DNA of 51,509 bases from the NCBI RefSeq assembly GCF_002155685.1, contig NZ_MUYK01000017.1, positions 1-51,509 on the forward strand, in the 5' to 3' direction. Made by a program: the position numbers and the translations under genes. The stretch is from Erythrobacter colymbi. Its GTDB lineage: Bacteria; Pseudomonadota; Alphaproteobacteria; Sphingomonadales; Sphingomonadaceae. Positions within the stretch are counted from its first letter, which is position 1, and each line of letters begins with the position of its first letter. Of this stretch, positions 41,301 to 48,282 are shown piece after piece. The notes below the pieces were generated by a model. The model did not search any database. It saw only the letters and a program-made list of their open reading frames with translations, and was not told where the DNA came from.

Positions 41301-42613
41301 GCGTGACCCGCGTAGACGACGGTTTCGAGCTGCGATGCCGATAGCAGGCGCTCGGACACGGTGCGCTCCGGAAGGTGGGGTATGTGGTGAGGGATGGGCG
41401 CCGGGATCGAGCCCATTGCAACAGACTCAACGAGCGCCGTCGGGTGTTCGCCCGCGGTCTCGAAGGTCACCCGGCTCGGCCGGTATGGCAGATAGACCCC
41501 GGTCTGCTCCAGCAGCGCGGCAGGTGCTTCCAGTGCATTGTAGGCGACGGGCAGCACGTCGTTGCGCGCAGGGGCGCGGAAAATTCGCGGAGCTGCAGGC
41601 TTGGCCTTGCGTGTCGCACCAAACAGCGAAATCGGCTTGGCGGGCGCTTTGGCCGGGCGCTTTTCTTCGATGAGCTCTGCCCGAGGGGGCATTTCGAGTG
41701 TGTCTACCAGTGCGGCCACGTCTTTGCGCTGAATGGTCGCTGGTGCTCGTGCCGCAGGAACCTTGTCGAGGACATACAGCCTGACCGCAATGCTGGTCCC
41801 GTGCTTGGTATACGCCTGCTCGAGGCGGATCGAGGTTCGAATTGCGACGGCCGCCAGCGTGTTGTCGAAAACCTGGCGCATCTTGGCCGAAGGCGAAAAC
41901 CAGTCGGGCATGATCGCAACAATCCGGCCGCCAGCACGCAGATGAGTGATGGCGGCAGAAAGGTGGCGCACAGCAGCAAGGTGATCTGCGCCGCGTCCCA
42001 GCGAACGCGAGAACGGCGGGTTCATGATGATCAGGGAGGGTCGGGTATTGCCGCTAAGGGTGCTGACGATCGCCGCCCCGTCGTGCCCCGTCACCGTGAC
42101 GTCAGGGAAGATGTCGCTGAGACGCAAGCGACGTGTTTCGTTCAACTCGTTCAGCTGCAGCTCTGTAACTGCGGGAAGCTGTGCGATGAGCAGGCCATTT
42201 CCGGCGCTGGGCTCGAGGACGATATCCGTGGGCTGGGCATTGGCCAGCATCATGGCGACTGCAGCAAGGTCGACGGGTGTCGAAAACTGCTGCCAGTCGA
42301 TTTGGTCTTCGCTCCGCACCGTTTGGGTCGGAAGCTGCGCTGCGATCTTCATTGCCTTATCGAGATCGTCCCGGCCGAACGCTTCACGCCTGCGCGCCAT
42401 GAGGCTGAGAGCAAGCGCGTGCTCAAGCACCTCGAAGCTTTCACGCTGCGTCCAACGGCCGGTAGCATCACCTCCGCCGAAGGCGCTGGTCATGGCCTCG
42501 TTCATGATCGGCCGCGTGATGACGGTGCCGTTGTCGATGAGGATGGAAAGCGCGCGGGCGGCAAGCTGGCCTGGCGTCCGGCGCTGCGCAGCTGCTTTGA
42601 ACAGATCTGTCAT
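38393..42613 (-). CDS. strawberry-notch-type helicase fused to a methyltransferase
   Basis: A giant 1406-residue protein. The N-terminal part is an adenine-type DNA methyltransferase (EPSAGNG at 134-140 for SAM binding, NPPF at 198-201). The middle and C-terminal parts form a strawberry-notch superfamily 2 ATPase with Walker A GDGTGAGKGR (about 470-479), DEAHEMGG (about 577), SATGASEVNN, and a helicase C domain with FSDAGGTGRSYH and QGLGRTHRT. Such fusions are known from plasmids; modification or anti-restriction of the plasmid is inferred. AGGAG lies six bases before the ATG at 42613. Confidence 0.92.
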   Translation of the reverse strand: MTDLFKAAAQRRTPGQLAARALSILIDNGTVITRPIMNEAMTSAFGGGDATGRWTQRESFEVLEHALALSLMARRREAFGRDDLDKAMKIAAQLPTQTVRSEDQIDWQQFSTPVDLAAVAMMLANAQPTDIVLEPSAGNGLLIAQLPAVTELQLNELNETRRLRLSDIFPDVTVTGHDGAAIVSTLSGNTRPSLIIMNPPFSRSLGRGADHLAAVRHLSAAITHLRAGGRIVAIMPDWFSPSAKMRQVFDNTLAAVAIRTSIRLEQAYTKHGTSIAVRLYVLDKVPAARAPATIQRKDVAALVDTLEMPPRAELIEEKRPAKAPAKPISLFGATRKAKPAAPRIFRAPARNDVLPVAYNALEAPAALLEQTGVYLPYRPSRVTFETAGEHPTALVESVAMGSIPAPIPHHIPHLPERTVSERLLSASQLETVVYAGHAWDQWLPGTFRPDPEGVGLLIDKDGACYRKGFFLGDGTGAGKGRQVAATILDNWLQGRRRAIWISKNEPLLEDARRDWAALGGLAADVQSLSRWKIHEPLTLDEGVLFVSYPTLRSARGDHSRLEQLIRWAGEDFDGVIAFDEAHEMGGVAGGEGAMGTKKGSQQGIAGVLLQNRLPKARVLYASATGASEVNNLAYAVRLGLWGPETAFASREAFISEIRAGGIAAMELVARDLKATGLYMARALSFAGVEYDILRHELTPEQVAVYDTYADAWAIIHRNLEAALELTGIVDDLDGTTLNSGAKAAARSRFESCKQRFFGQVLLSMKLPTIIAAVEQHLAEGNSVVLQLVTTAESILNRRLGELSAEERAELDIELSPLEYCLDYLTRAFPTRQMEVYTDDTGEQHSRPMSDEHGNPVTNPQAEAARGDLIEHICALPPIKAALDALLERFGHDNVAEVTGRSKRIVPAAGGHQKIETRTVRSAQADAAAFMEGTKRILIFSDAGGTGRSYHASLDVPNQQQRVHLLLEPGWRADRAIQGLGRTHRTHQASAPLFRPVTTDCKGELRFTSTIARRLDSLGALTRGQRQTGGQNLFDPADNLESEYAKAALVTWFHLLVAGKLTSTTLADFEERTGLSLLDADGVIKEELPPIQRWLNRLLALPIGHQNVIFDEFLALVETRVAAARDAGTLDIGVETMQVESATILEDTLLRTDPVSGATSHLLTIEVARRRNPVSLERVLRLASSDSTAVFLRNGRSGKVALRTKARSGMTEDGTSVPRVELLRPTRREYLREHDLFETAWEPCSEVAFAEGWAAEAEQASNTVDTEVIRIATGLLLPIWSALPSDHLAVNRIVDAEGNSWLGRMVFPEHVEKLLKDLGVEAAAPLTPSETLRAIQGGGSIALVRPIPCELKRSRVNGSWRIEITGAPASQLAWFKSLGCFTEVIQYRTRLFVPTEKAEAIIEKLTT

Positions 42614-42657
42614 GGGAGTCTCCTGGGTCAGGCTCGTCTCATCACGGACAAGCCAAA

Positions 42658-42680
42658 CCCCTCCCCTCCCCCTCTCCTTT
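42658..42680 (-). repeat. intercistronic polypurine G-tract, copy 7
   Basis: On the minus strand the TAA stop of the Toprim gene is followed by AGGAGAGGGGGAGGGGAGGGG. It lies between that gene and the giant helicase gene. Confidence 0.8.
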
Positions 42681-43521
42681 AACTGGGTCCGGGGACCGCT
42701 CCCCAATCAGCGTATGCGGCCGGCGGCGCCATCCGGCGGACCGTCAGGCCATCGCGGGCGTGGGCCTCGGCAGCCTTTGTGCTGGCCCTGCGCCCCTCGT
42801 CGTCGTTGTCCTCAGCAATGATTAGCTCCTCGATCCTGTCTGGCAGCCGGAGGACATCGAGCCGTTCGGCGCCGAGCGAGGACCAGGCAGGAATTCCATG
42901 CAGTTCGGCAAAGCGTGCGGCGCTTTCAAAGCCCTCGGCAACCGCAAGGACCTTTCCGGGGCGACGGCCCTGCCAGCTGGCGGCTTGCGGGTTTCCGATC
43001 ATTAGTTTCGAGCGGTAGCCCTCCCCGCCTGGCCTAAGGAAGATGCGTTGAACTGCCTTGATCTCGCCCCTCTCGCGCACCCCGACCAGAAGTGCTGGTT
43101 CGAACACCGTGTTGGGCTTTCTGCCTTTCGGGCACCGCGGGTGATAACGTAAATCGTCATGGTCCTGGTTGATGCCGCGGTGGTGGCAATAGGCCTCGCC
43201 CCAGGTGTTCTTGATCTCTCGTCCTTGCGACCAGAGATTTTGGGCAATTGCGGTAGAGTTGAACGGTCGCGTAGGGCCATCGGGGGATGGATACTGCTTC
43301 CCTGTGACGATGGTGCTTAGCGCCCGCAACACGTCGGATGGATCACATCCTGCAAAGCAATGAACGAGGATGTCGCTGTTCCCCTGCCGCAGTGACAAGC
43401 TCGGGGTCGCATCGGCATGGACAGGGCAGCGGCACATTGCAGTGTAGCCCGACCAGCTACCGCCAAGTGCACCCACGACATCAATGAGGCGCTGTGATGG
43501 GGCTTTGGCAGTGATTGGCAT
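42679..43521 (-). CDS. CHC2-zinc-finger/Toprim protein (primase-like)
   Basis: A 280-residue protein with a CHC2-like zinc finger at the N terminus (CRCPVH at 30-35 and HCFAGC at 54-59) and a Toprim domain in the second half (VLAVAEGFESAARFAELHGIPAW, then ELIIAEDNDDEGRRA, giving the conserved Glu and the DxD-type acidic motif). This is the architecture of plasmid primase-like proteins; a separate catalytic primase core is not obvious. AGGA lies six bases before the ATG. It is followed by the helicase/methylase gene and is probably co-transcribed. Confidence 0.85.
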   Translation of the reverse strand: MPITAKAPSQRLIDVVGALGGSWSGYTAMCRCPVHADATPSLSLRQGNSDILVHCFAGCDPSDVLRALSTIVTGKQYPSPDGPTRPFNSTAIAQNLWSQGREIKNTWGEAYCHHRGINQDHDDLRYHPRCPKGRKPNTVFEPALLVGVRERGEIKAVQRIFLRPGGEGYRSKLMIGNPQAASWQGRRPGKVLAVAEGFESAARFAELHGIPAWSSLGAERLDVLRLPDRIEELIIAEDNDDEGRRASTKAAEAHARDGLTVRRMAPPAAYADWGAVPGPS

Positions 43522-43539
43522 GACAAATCCTTTCGAGTT

Positions 43540-43565
43540 CCCCCTCCCCTCCCCCCTTCCCCTTT
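43540..43565 (-). repeat. polypurine G-tract (sense strand), copy 8
   Basis: On the minus strand AAAGGGGAAGGGGGGAGGGGAGGGGG, in the 5' leader of the Toprim gene about 20 bases before the start. It has four runs of at least four G. Confidence 0.8.
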
Positions 43566-43604
43566 CGCCTGGATCTGAATTCGGGAGCGCCACGAAGACA
43601 AGGC

Positions 43605-43649
43605 GGAAAATTTTTCCCAATTGACTCTGTAGGTTAAGAAGGAATTCTC
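43605..43649. promoter_or_regulatory. operator sites upstream of the transglycosylase gene
   Basis: Perfect palindrome GGAAAATTTTTCC (43605-43617), identical to the one at 50253-50265, and a related GGAATTCTC (43641-43649). TTGACT follows at 43621. The sites lie between the divergent Toprim and transglycosylase genes, so either or both could be controlled. Confidence 0.7.
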
Positions 43650-43671
43650 GGGTCTTTGAAGGAGCCCGTAT

Positions 43672-44556
43672 ATGCCTCTCCGTCTCTTCGCCGCGAGCCT
43701 GATCGGCGTAGCGCTTCACACCACTGCTTCAGCGCAGGAAGCCGAGCTGCTGCAGTTTGATGGTGCAGGCCCAAGCGACTTTGTCATCCGCGTTGGTCCA
43801 TCTCCGGCACCGGTCGACAGGTCTGGGGATGATCAGGTGTCGGACCTGGCAGGGGTGCTTGCCGCCGATTTCGCCGAGTTCGGCTCGAGGGGGCCAATCG
43901 ATGCCTTTTCGAGTTCGCCCTCGATTGAAGTCCCACGCTGGATACGCAGTGGAGTCGCCGCCTCTTCGATCATGCTTCCTGCTGCCATACGCTCGCAATC
44001 ACTAGTTTATGGCTGCGGAGACACCCGATACCGGCCTCGTAGCGATCTTCCTGCGGCAACCGAGCTTCGCCGTGCGCAACACTTTCCATTGATCGCGGCC
44101 ATGGCCTGCGAGGAGCATATTCCGGTGGGGCTCTTCGATGCGCTGATTTGGCAGGAAAGCCGTTACCAAGCCTTTGCCCGGTCGCCTAAAGGTGCCATCG
44201 GCCTTGCCCAACTGATGCCTGGTACGGCCCGAGATCTCGGCGTCTCTGACCCCTGGGACGTAAAGGAAAATTTGCGTGGTGGGGCGCGCTACCTTCGTAT
44301 GCAGATCGAAGAATTTGGCCGATATGACCTTGCGCTGGCTGCCTATAATGCGGGACCCGGACGGGTGCGCGCGACCAGGGGCATCCCGCGTATCCGTGAA
44401 ACGCTCGAATATGTTCGCAACATCACGACTGCGTGGGCTTCGCAGCAACACGTTGATGCTCCTGTGTACGCGCCCAACCCCGCTTCGACTTCTGCCCGGT
44501 TTCGCCGTGCAGCGGTCGTGGATTATACGTCGAGCAACGTTGCGACGCCCAGATAG
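43672..44556 (+). CDS. lytic transglycosylase (VirB1/TrbN-like)
   Basis: A 294-residue periplasmic peptidoglycan hydrolase with a Sec signal peptide (cleaved near SAQ, residue 22). A variable linker is followed by an SLT domain (about 138-255). The catalytic Glu is E162 (IWQESRY); KGAIGLAQLMPGTARDLGV and AAYNAGPGRV follow, as in SLT70/VirB1 proteins. It would open the cell wall for the conjugation pilus. GGAG lies seven bases before the ATG. Upstream palindromes match those before the pilus operon, suggesting shared control. Confidence 0.92.
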   Translation: MPLRLFAASLIGVALHTTASAQEAELLQFDGAGPSDFVIRVGPSPAPVDRSGDDQVSDLAGVLAADFAEFGSRGPIDAFSSSPSIEVPRWIRSGVAASSIMLPAAIRSQSLVYGCGDTRYRPRSDLPAATELRRAQHFPLIAAMACEEHIPVGLFDALIWQESRYQAFARSPKGAIGLAQLMPGTARDLGVSDPWDVKENLRGGARYLRMQIEEFGRYDLALAAYNAGPGRVRATRGIPRIRETLEYVRNITTAWASQQHVDAPVYAPNPASTSARFRRAAVVDYTSSNVATPR

Positions 44557-44798
44557 TCTGCGAACAAGATCCCCGTGAGTAAGATCACCGGCGTCCCAGA
44601 GAGATAATTGATCTGCCAGCGCAACCATAGCCTGGGAAGTGCCAAAGCCCGCCCTTTCCAGTCGCGTAATTCGAGCGCCAGAATGCCTACGTGTAGATCG
44701 TAGATTGTTTTGGCGACTGCGAGCACGGAGCAAAGCGCGACCATGACCCCCACCCCTGTGTAGAGCGCAAGCCAAGCGTTATAGGCCGCAGTACTCAT
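44523..44798 (-). CDS. small membrane protein (91 aa)
   Basis: 91 residues with two hydrophobic segments (about 6-30, LALYTGVGVMVALCSVLAVAKTI; about 62-85, GTPVILLTGILFADYLGV) around a basic amphipathic middle (RDWKGRALALPRLWLRW). No family recognised. It converges on the transglycosylase gene and overlaps its 3' end by 34 bases. GGAG lies nine bases before the ATG. Confidence 0.6.
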   Translation of the reverse strand: MSTAAYNAWLALYTGVGVMVALCSVLAVAKTIYDLHVGILALELRDWKGRALALPRLWLRWQINYLSGTPVILLTGILFADYLGVATLLDV

Positions 44799-44920
44799 GC
44801 TGACCGACTCCGAAGTTTTCGGCACGATAGCATGCAAATTTGGCCGGTGACCGCAGAAACTGTATGGCGTCTCAGAATTCGCTTCCGTACGAAGCCTGAT
44901 TGAAGACACTGAACTGATTG

Positions 44921-45187
44921 TCATCGGAGTTCGCGATAACCTACGCCGATGCGATGCACGGCGCTTTGGCGACGTTGGAGTATGCGCTTCACCGTCAGCT
45001 CAGCATCGCCTCCGTTATCAAATGCCATTGTTATGCTCTGTCCCTTCGATCCGATTCGTCCCCAGCGCCGCTCAATAGTTGTCCATCCGAACAAGTCTGT
45101 GGCGATTCGAAGGTGATAGTCGCGGGCAATATTCCGCGAGGGGTCAATCGCCTGCCAATGCCATGATTTATCGAGAAGCTCGCACAT
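44921..45187 (-). CDS. WGR-domain protein
   Basis: An 88-residue protein that is essentially one WGR domain: ARDYHLRIATDLFGWTTIERRWGRIGSKGQ, then KRILQRR. WGR domains bind nucleic acid and usually accompany other domains (for example in PARPs and MolR-type proteins). Stand-alone copies are common on sphingomonad and rhizobial plasmids. The ATG at 45187 lacks a strong ribosome site; a TTG at 45223 is possible. It lies at the edge of the replication origin region. Confidence 0.85.
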   Translation of the reverse strand: MCELLDKSWHWQAIDPSRNIARDYHLRIATDLFGWTTIERRWGRIGSKGQSITMAFDNGGDAELTVKRILQRRQSAVHRIGVGYRELR

Positions 45188-45232
45188 GCCCCGGTCTTGC
45201 AGGGCTGTCGCAGGGCGATCCAATTGGAATTA

Positions 45233-45258
45233 TGAATCACCGGACTGGCAGTGATTCA
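45233..45258. repeat. inverted repeat TGAATCAC / GTGATTCA
   Basis: A perfect 8-bp inverted repeat with a 10-base spacer, followed by AAAAAT on the plus strand. It lies between the WGR gene and the iterons. It could be a terminator or an origin structure. Confidence 0.5.
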
Positions 45259-45461
45259 AAAATCCGATCGTGGCGGGCATCATAAACTAGGCTGGTTCAA
45301 AGGGCTCGAGAGCACCGGCATGGTTGGGTGATCTCATCAACCTAATCCAAAAAAGGTTCGAACTTCCCGCTCGTTAGAAGGGTTACAGGTAAGTTAGATC
45401 AGTTAAAGGTGGCTCGGGTCACCGCGACTCGCCGGATTCCCTTGGGAAATTGCCCGACTTC

Positions 45462-45580
45462 GTTCCTGTTGTGTCGACAGTCCGTTCCTGATGTTCCGTT
45501 AGGGCGTTCCTGAAGGTTCGTCCCACTGTTCCTGATGTGTCGGCAATCCCATCAATGGTGTTCCTGAAGTGTCGAAAAAT
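45462..45580. repeat. replication iterons (candidate oriV)
   Basis: Five copies of GTTCCTG followed by a variable (A/T)(A/T)GTGTCG-like half begin at 45462, 45484, 45506, 45528 and 45560. The first four are spaced exactly 22 bp and the fifth 32 bp, one extra helical turn. A degenerate copy may follow at 45582. Iterons of two helical turns next to a rep gene are typical binding sites for a plasmid initiator. Confidence 0.85.
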
Positions 45581-45634
45581 GGTTCGAGGGCGTTCAGGTG
45601 CGGGGCGAATTGAATCATTATCGCGCTCACTTTG

Positions 45635-45650
45635 TTTGAAGAGCTTCAAA
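45635..45650. repeat. inverted repeat TTTGAAG-AG-CTTCAAA
   Basis: Lies between the iterons and the repA stop. Its arms resemble the TTGAAGG/CCTTCAA half-sites upstream of parA, so it may be a partition-protein or RepA site. Confidence 0.5.
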
Positions 45651-45792
45651 CACGGCTTTGCACGCTGCTTCGGCAATGTGACGCGTTTGATCGACACGAC
45701 ACATTTGGAACGGTGGGGAGCGGCAGAAGTCGAGCCGCGGATTTTAGCCGTATCAGCGGCTCCCGGACGCAGTGGATCTGCGAACAATGGCT

Positions 45793-47028
45793 CTACCTGC
45801 GGAGCTCGTGCTTGTGCTTTTCGTGATGGCGCTTCACCCACCCGATAAAGGCCCTTTGCCAGCTTGCCGGGGTTCGTGCTGGGTCGGCGTTCACCCAAGC
45901 TTCGAATTCCGCATGGAGGGCATAGAGGTCCCATCCAGGGCATTGCTCCCGCAGGAAGGCGATCGTCTCGTCGGTAATGATCCCGCGCGTCGCCTTGTCG
46001 GATAGTCCTGCTACGGCAGAACGAACAAGTGCACGGGCGTCGAAGAAGAGCGGTGCTTGTTCTTGGGTTTGTTCTGCTGGACCCGCATCGGAATCGATAG
46101 CGGGCTTTGTACAATCCGTCCTAGGCGCAATTGCTTGTGGTGCTGGGGGAGGACCGGGTTGAGGAGGCACATTGTCGCAGTCGCCATCGTTCACATCCTT
46201 CAGACGTGTCATGCGGAGAAGCGGTTCACTCCCCTTCCCTTCTTCAACGTCGAGCCGATAGCCTGGCAACACATTCTTTTCTGCAAGTTTGAGTATCTCG
46301 AATTTGAAGCGTCGATACTCGCCCTCGGCACCAGATTTCTCGAAGAGTACTGGCATTGAGATTGCGAACCCCCCCTGACCAGCGCCTCCGGCATGCTTTC
46401 GGGCGACCCGGTACAGCCATCGCTCACGGCCGCCTGTGATATCGAAGTAGGCGCGGTCGATACTGAGTACGCCTCCCTTCATCATCACCCCTTCCCAAAA
46501 CCAGTTTGAGAGCTCGAGCGTCATGCCGCGGCTTCGCTCAGTCTTTTCGTCCACCAGTTGTGTCCAGCCATCGAGCCAACTGAAGGTTGCCTCTCTGCGA
46601 TTCTCGGCACGAATGTTGGTCTTGATCGTCGTGGACACGAGGCGGTCGAGGGCCTGTGCCAGCAGTTCGTATGCGCGCCCAGTTGTAGGCCTTCCGATTG
46701 CGCGGAGAAGGTCATAGGGCATGATATGCAGCTTGCGCGGCACATCGTTCACCCCGCGGCGTGACATGTCGGCCAGTTGGCTGGCGCAATAGATCAAAAT
46801 GTCGGCATCCCAGATTGTTGCCATTCCGTAATCGGGGTTGGCGCTCACATGGACCCACAGCTTGCCGTCGGGCGCCGTGTATTCGATCGGTTTGGTCCGT
46901 TTGCGCTTTGCGAGGGAGAAGAAGGGGCGCTCCATCATCTCGCGCTGATCGCGCAGTGGCATATCCGCGAGGTAAGGCAAAAAGAGGTCGAACTGCTCGG
47001 GAACGCTCTTCTTGATTGCTTGCGTCAT
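45793..47028 (-). CDS. repA: plasmid replication initiator RepA (RPA family)
   Basis: A 411-residue initiator of the RepA/RPA type. The N-terminal part has MPLRDQREMMERPFFSLAKRKRTKPIEY and WDADILIYCASQL; the central winged-helix region includes RAIGRPTTGRAYELLAQALDRL and TGGRERWLYRVARKHAGG. The C-terminal 140 residues are Pro-rich and then helical. GGAGG lies 10 bases before the ATG. The iterons lie just past the 3' end and two large palindromes lie just upstream, so this is the core replicon. Confidence 0.93.
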   Translation of the reverse strand: MTQAIKKSVPEQFDLFLPYLADMPLRDQREMMERPFFSLAKRKRTKPIEYTAPDGKLWVHVSANPDYGMATIWDADILIYCASQLADMSRRGVNDVPRKLHIMPYDLLRAIGRPTTGRAYELLAQALDRLVSTTIKTNIRAENRREATFSWLDGWTQLVDEKTERSRGMTLELSNWFWEGVMMKGGVLSIDRAYFDITGGRERWLYRVARKHAGGAGQGGFAISMPVLFEKSGAEGEYRRFKFEILKLAEKNVLPGYRLDVEEGKGSEPLLRMTRLKDVNDGDCDNVPPQPGPPPAPQAIAPRTDCTKPAIDSDAGPAEQTQEQAPLFFDARALVRSAVAGLSDKATRGIITDETIAFLREQCPGWDLYALHAEFEAWVNADPARTPASWQRAFIGWVKRHHEKHKHELRR

Positions 47029-47053
47029 GGGATTCTTTCCTCCCCGCTGCGCA

Positions 47054-47105
47054 AATTATTCCCCGGGGAATAATTCCAACGACGATTATTCCCCGGGGAA
47101 TAATC
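47054..47105. promoter_or_regulatory. twin 22-bp palindromes upstream of repA
   Basis: Perfect 22-bp palindromes at 47054-47075 and 47084-47105, sharing the 20-mer ATTATTCCCCGGGGAATAAT. Their centres are 30 bp apart (about three helical turns). They lie between parB and repA and are either the repA operator or the partition site (parS). Confidence 0.9.
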
Positions 47106-47146
47106 GGGTGATCGCGTGTCGCTGGTTCTCGGGGGCGGGTGGGGTG

Positions 47147-48202
47147 TCACCTCTGAAGCCCCCCGCCGTCGGCGGCGAGCGTTTCGAGAAGAAGTTTCAC
47201 CTTTGCCAGAAGTTCGTCGTCAGATAGGCCGTGCCCAGCGTGCAGGCGCAAGGTTATGCCCTGCCGGCTTGCTCCCTGCAGACTTACCGCAGGTCGGTCG
47301 TGAGCCCCATTCAGGACGATCTCGCGGCCCTTGGTCGTCCGTTGATCAGCTGCCAGTAGTGCCTTGATCACGTCTTGAGCCGAGAGGGGGGGCTTTCCAG
47401 CCTCGCGTAGATCAGCCTGCTTGGCTGCCAAATCCCTTGCGGCGCTCTGTATCGATCGGGTCCTTTTGGGGTCGCTCAGTGCCATCGCGAGGGGGTAGGC
47501 TGGCTTCAGCTGAACGTCAGCTGGCGACGCGAATGCGGCGACAATCGTGTCGGGGATCGTTGCAACCTTGATCATCTTGGAGAGCCAGCTTTGTGAGAGC
47601 TTGAGCCGTTCGGCCATCCGAGATTGATGATTGCCGTAATGGGTCTTCAACGCAGCCGCATAGTTGCGGGCTCGCTCGAGGTCCGAAACATCCTTTCGTG
47701 CACGATTTTCGATGTCCGCGAGGCGGAATGCTGCCTCGTCATCGAGATCCGCAATCTGCGCGAGGAATTTCATGTCCGGGTACGAATTCTGGCGGAGCCA
47801 CGAAATTGACCAGTGGCGACGCGTTCCGGCGATGACCTCGAACTCAAAGGTCGGATCGCCGTCGACACGACGGACAATGGCGGGAACCTTCTGGCCTCCC
47901 TCGGCGATGATCGCGTCGATCAGTTCGCGGCAATTCTCTTCGTTGAGATGGTTGTAGGATCGCGCATTGCCTGCCCAAGGGCGCACGCGAGCCGGGTCCA
48001 ATGCGATCTGTGTGACCTGTCGGACCTCGCCGCTCGCCACTCGGGCGAGGGCACTTTCGCGTCCGAGAAGTGAATTTCTACGGGCCCTGTCTGCGCGCGG
48101 TGCAGGCGCGCCTTCGGGTTCGCTACCTGTCGCGTCTGCCTCGTGATTTTCGATCTCATCTGCCAGCAATGCGGTCAGATAGTCCTTTTGTTTCCTTGCC
48201 AT
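47147..48202 (-). CDS. parB: partition protein ParB
   Basis: A 351-residue ParB. The N-terminal nuclease-like/CTPase domain has VRPWAGNARSYNHLNEENCRELIDAI, VIAGTRRHWSISWL and LADIENRARKDVSDLERA. A central HTH follows (LKTHYGNHQSRMAERLKLSQSWLSKMIKV), then a dimerisation region at the C terminus. It binds centromere sites and works with ParA. The ATG at 48202 follows GAGACC; an upstream GTG or similar would overlap the parA end. It lies 81 bases after parA. Confidence 0.93.
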   Translation of the reverse strand: MARKQKDYLTALLADEIENHEADATGSEPEGAPAPRADRARRNSLLGRESALARVASGEVRQVTQIALDPARVRPWAGNARSYNHLNEENCRELIDAIIAEGGQKVPAIVRRVDGDPTFEFEVIAGTRRHWSISWLRQNSYPDMKFLAQIADLDDEAAFRLADIENRARKDVSDLERARNYAAALKTHYGNHQSRMAERLKLSQSWLSKMIKVATIPDTIVAAFASPADVQLKPAYPLAMALSDPKRTRSIQSAARDLAAKQADLREAGKPPLSAQDVIKALLAADQRTTKGREIVLNGAHDRPAVSLQGASRQGITLRLHAGHGLSDDELLAKVKLLLETLAADGGGLQR

Positions 48203-48282
48203 CGTTGGTCTCTCAGTCTGCCGCCGGCGGCAGCGCAACGTGGGTTCGAGCTCGCAGTCTCGGTTTCAATGAGTTGGCCGCA

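Noticed and set aside
41375..42682. 435-codon open frame on the plus strand
   Set aside because: Antisense to the methyltransferase/helicase gene, which has clear motifs.
45462..45580. CRISPR array
   Set aside because: The regular spacing is 22 bp with short GTTCCTG cores and no unique spacers of 30 bp or more; it fits replication iterons.
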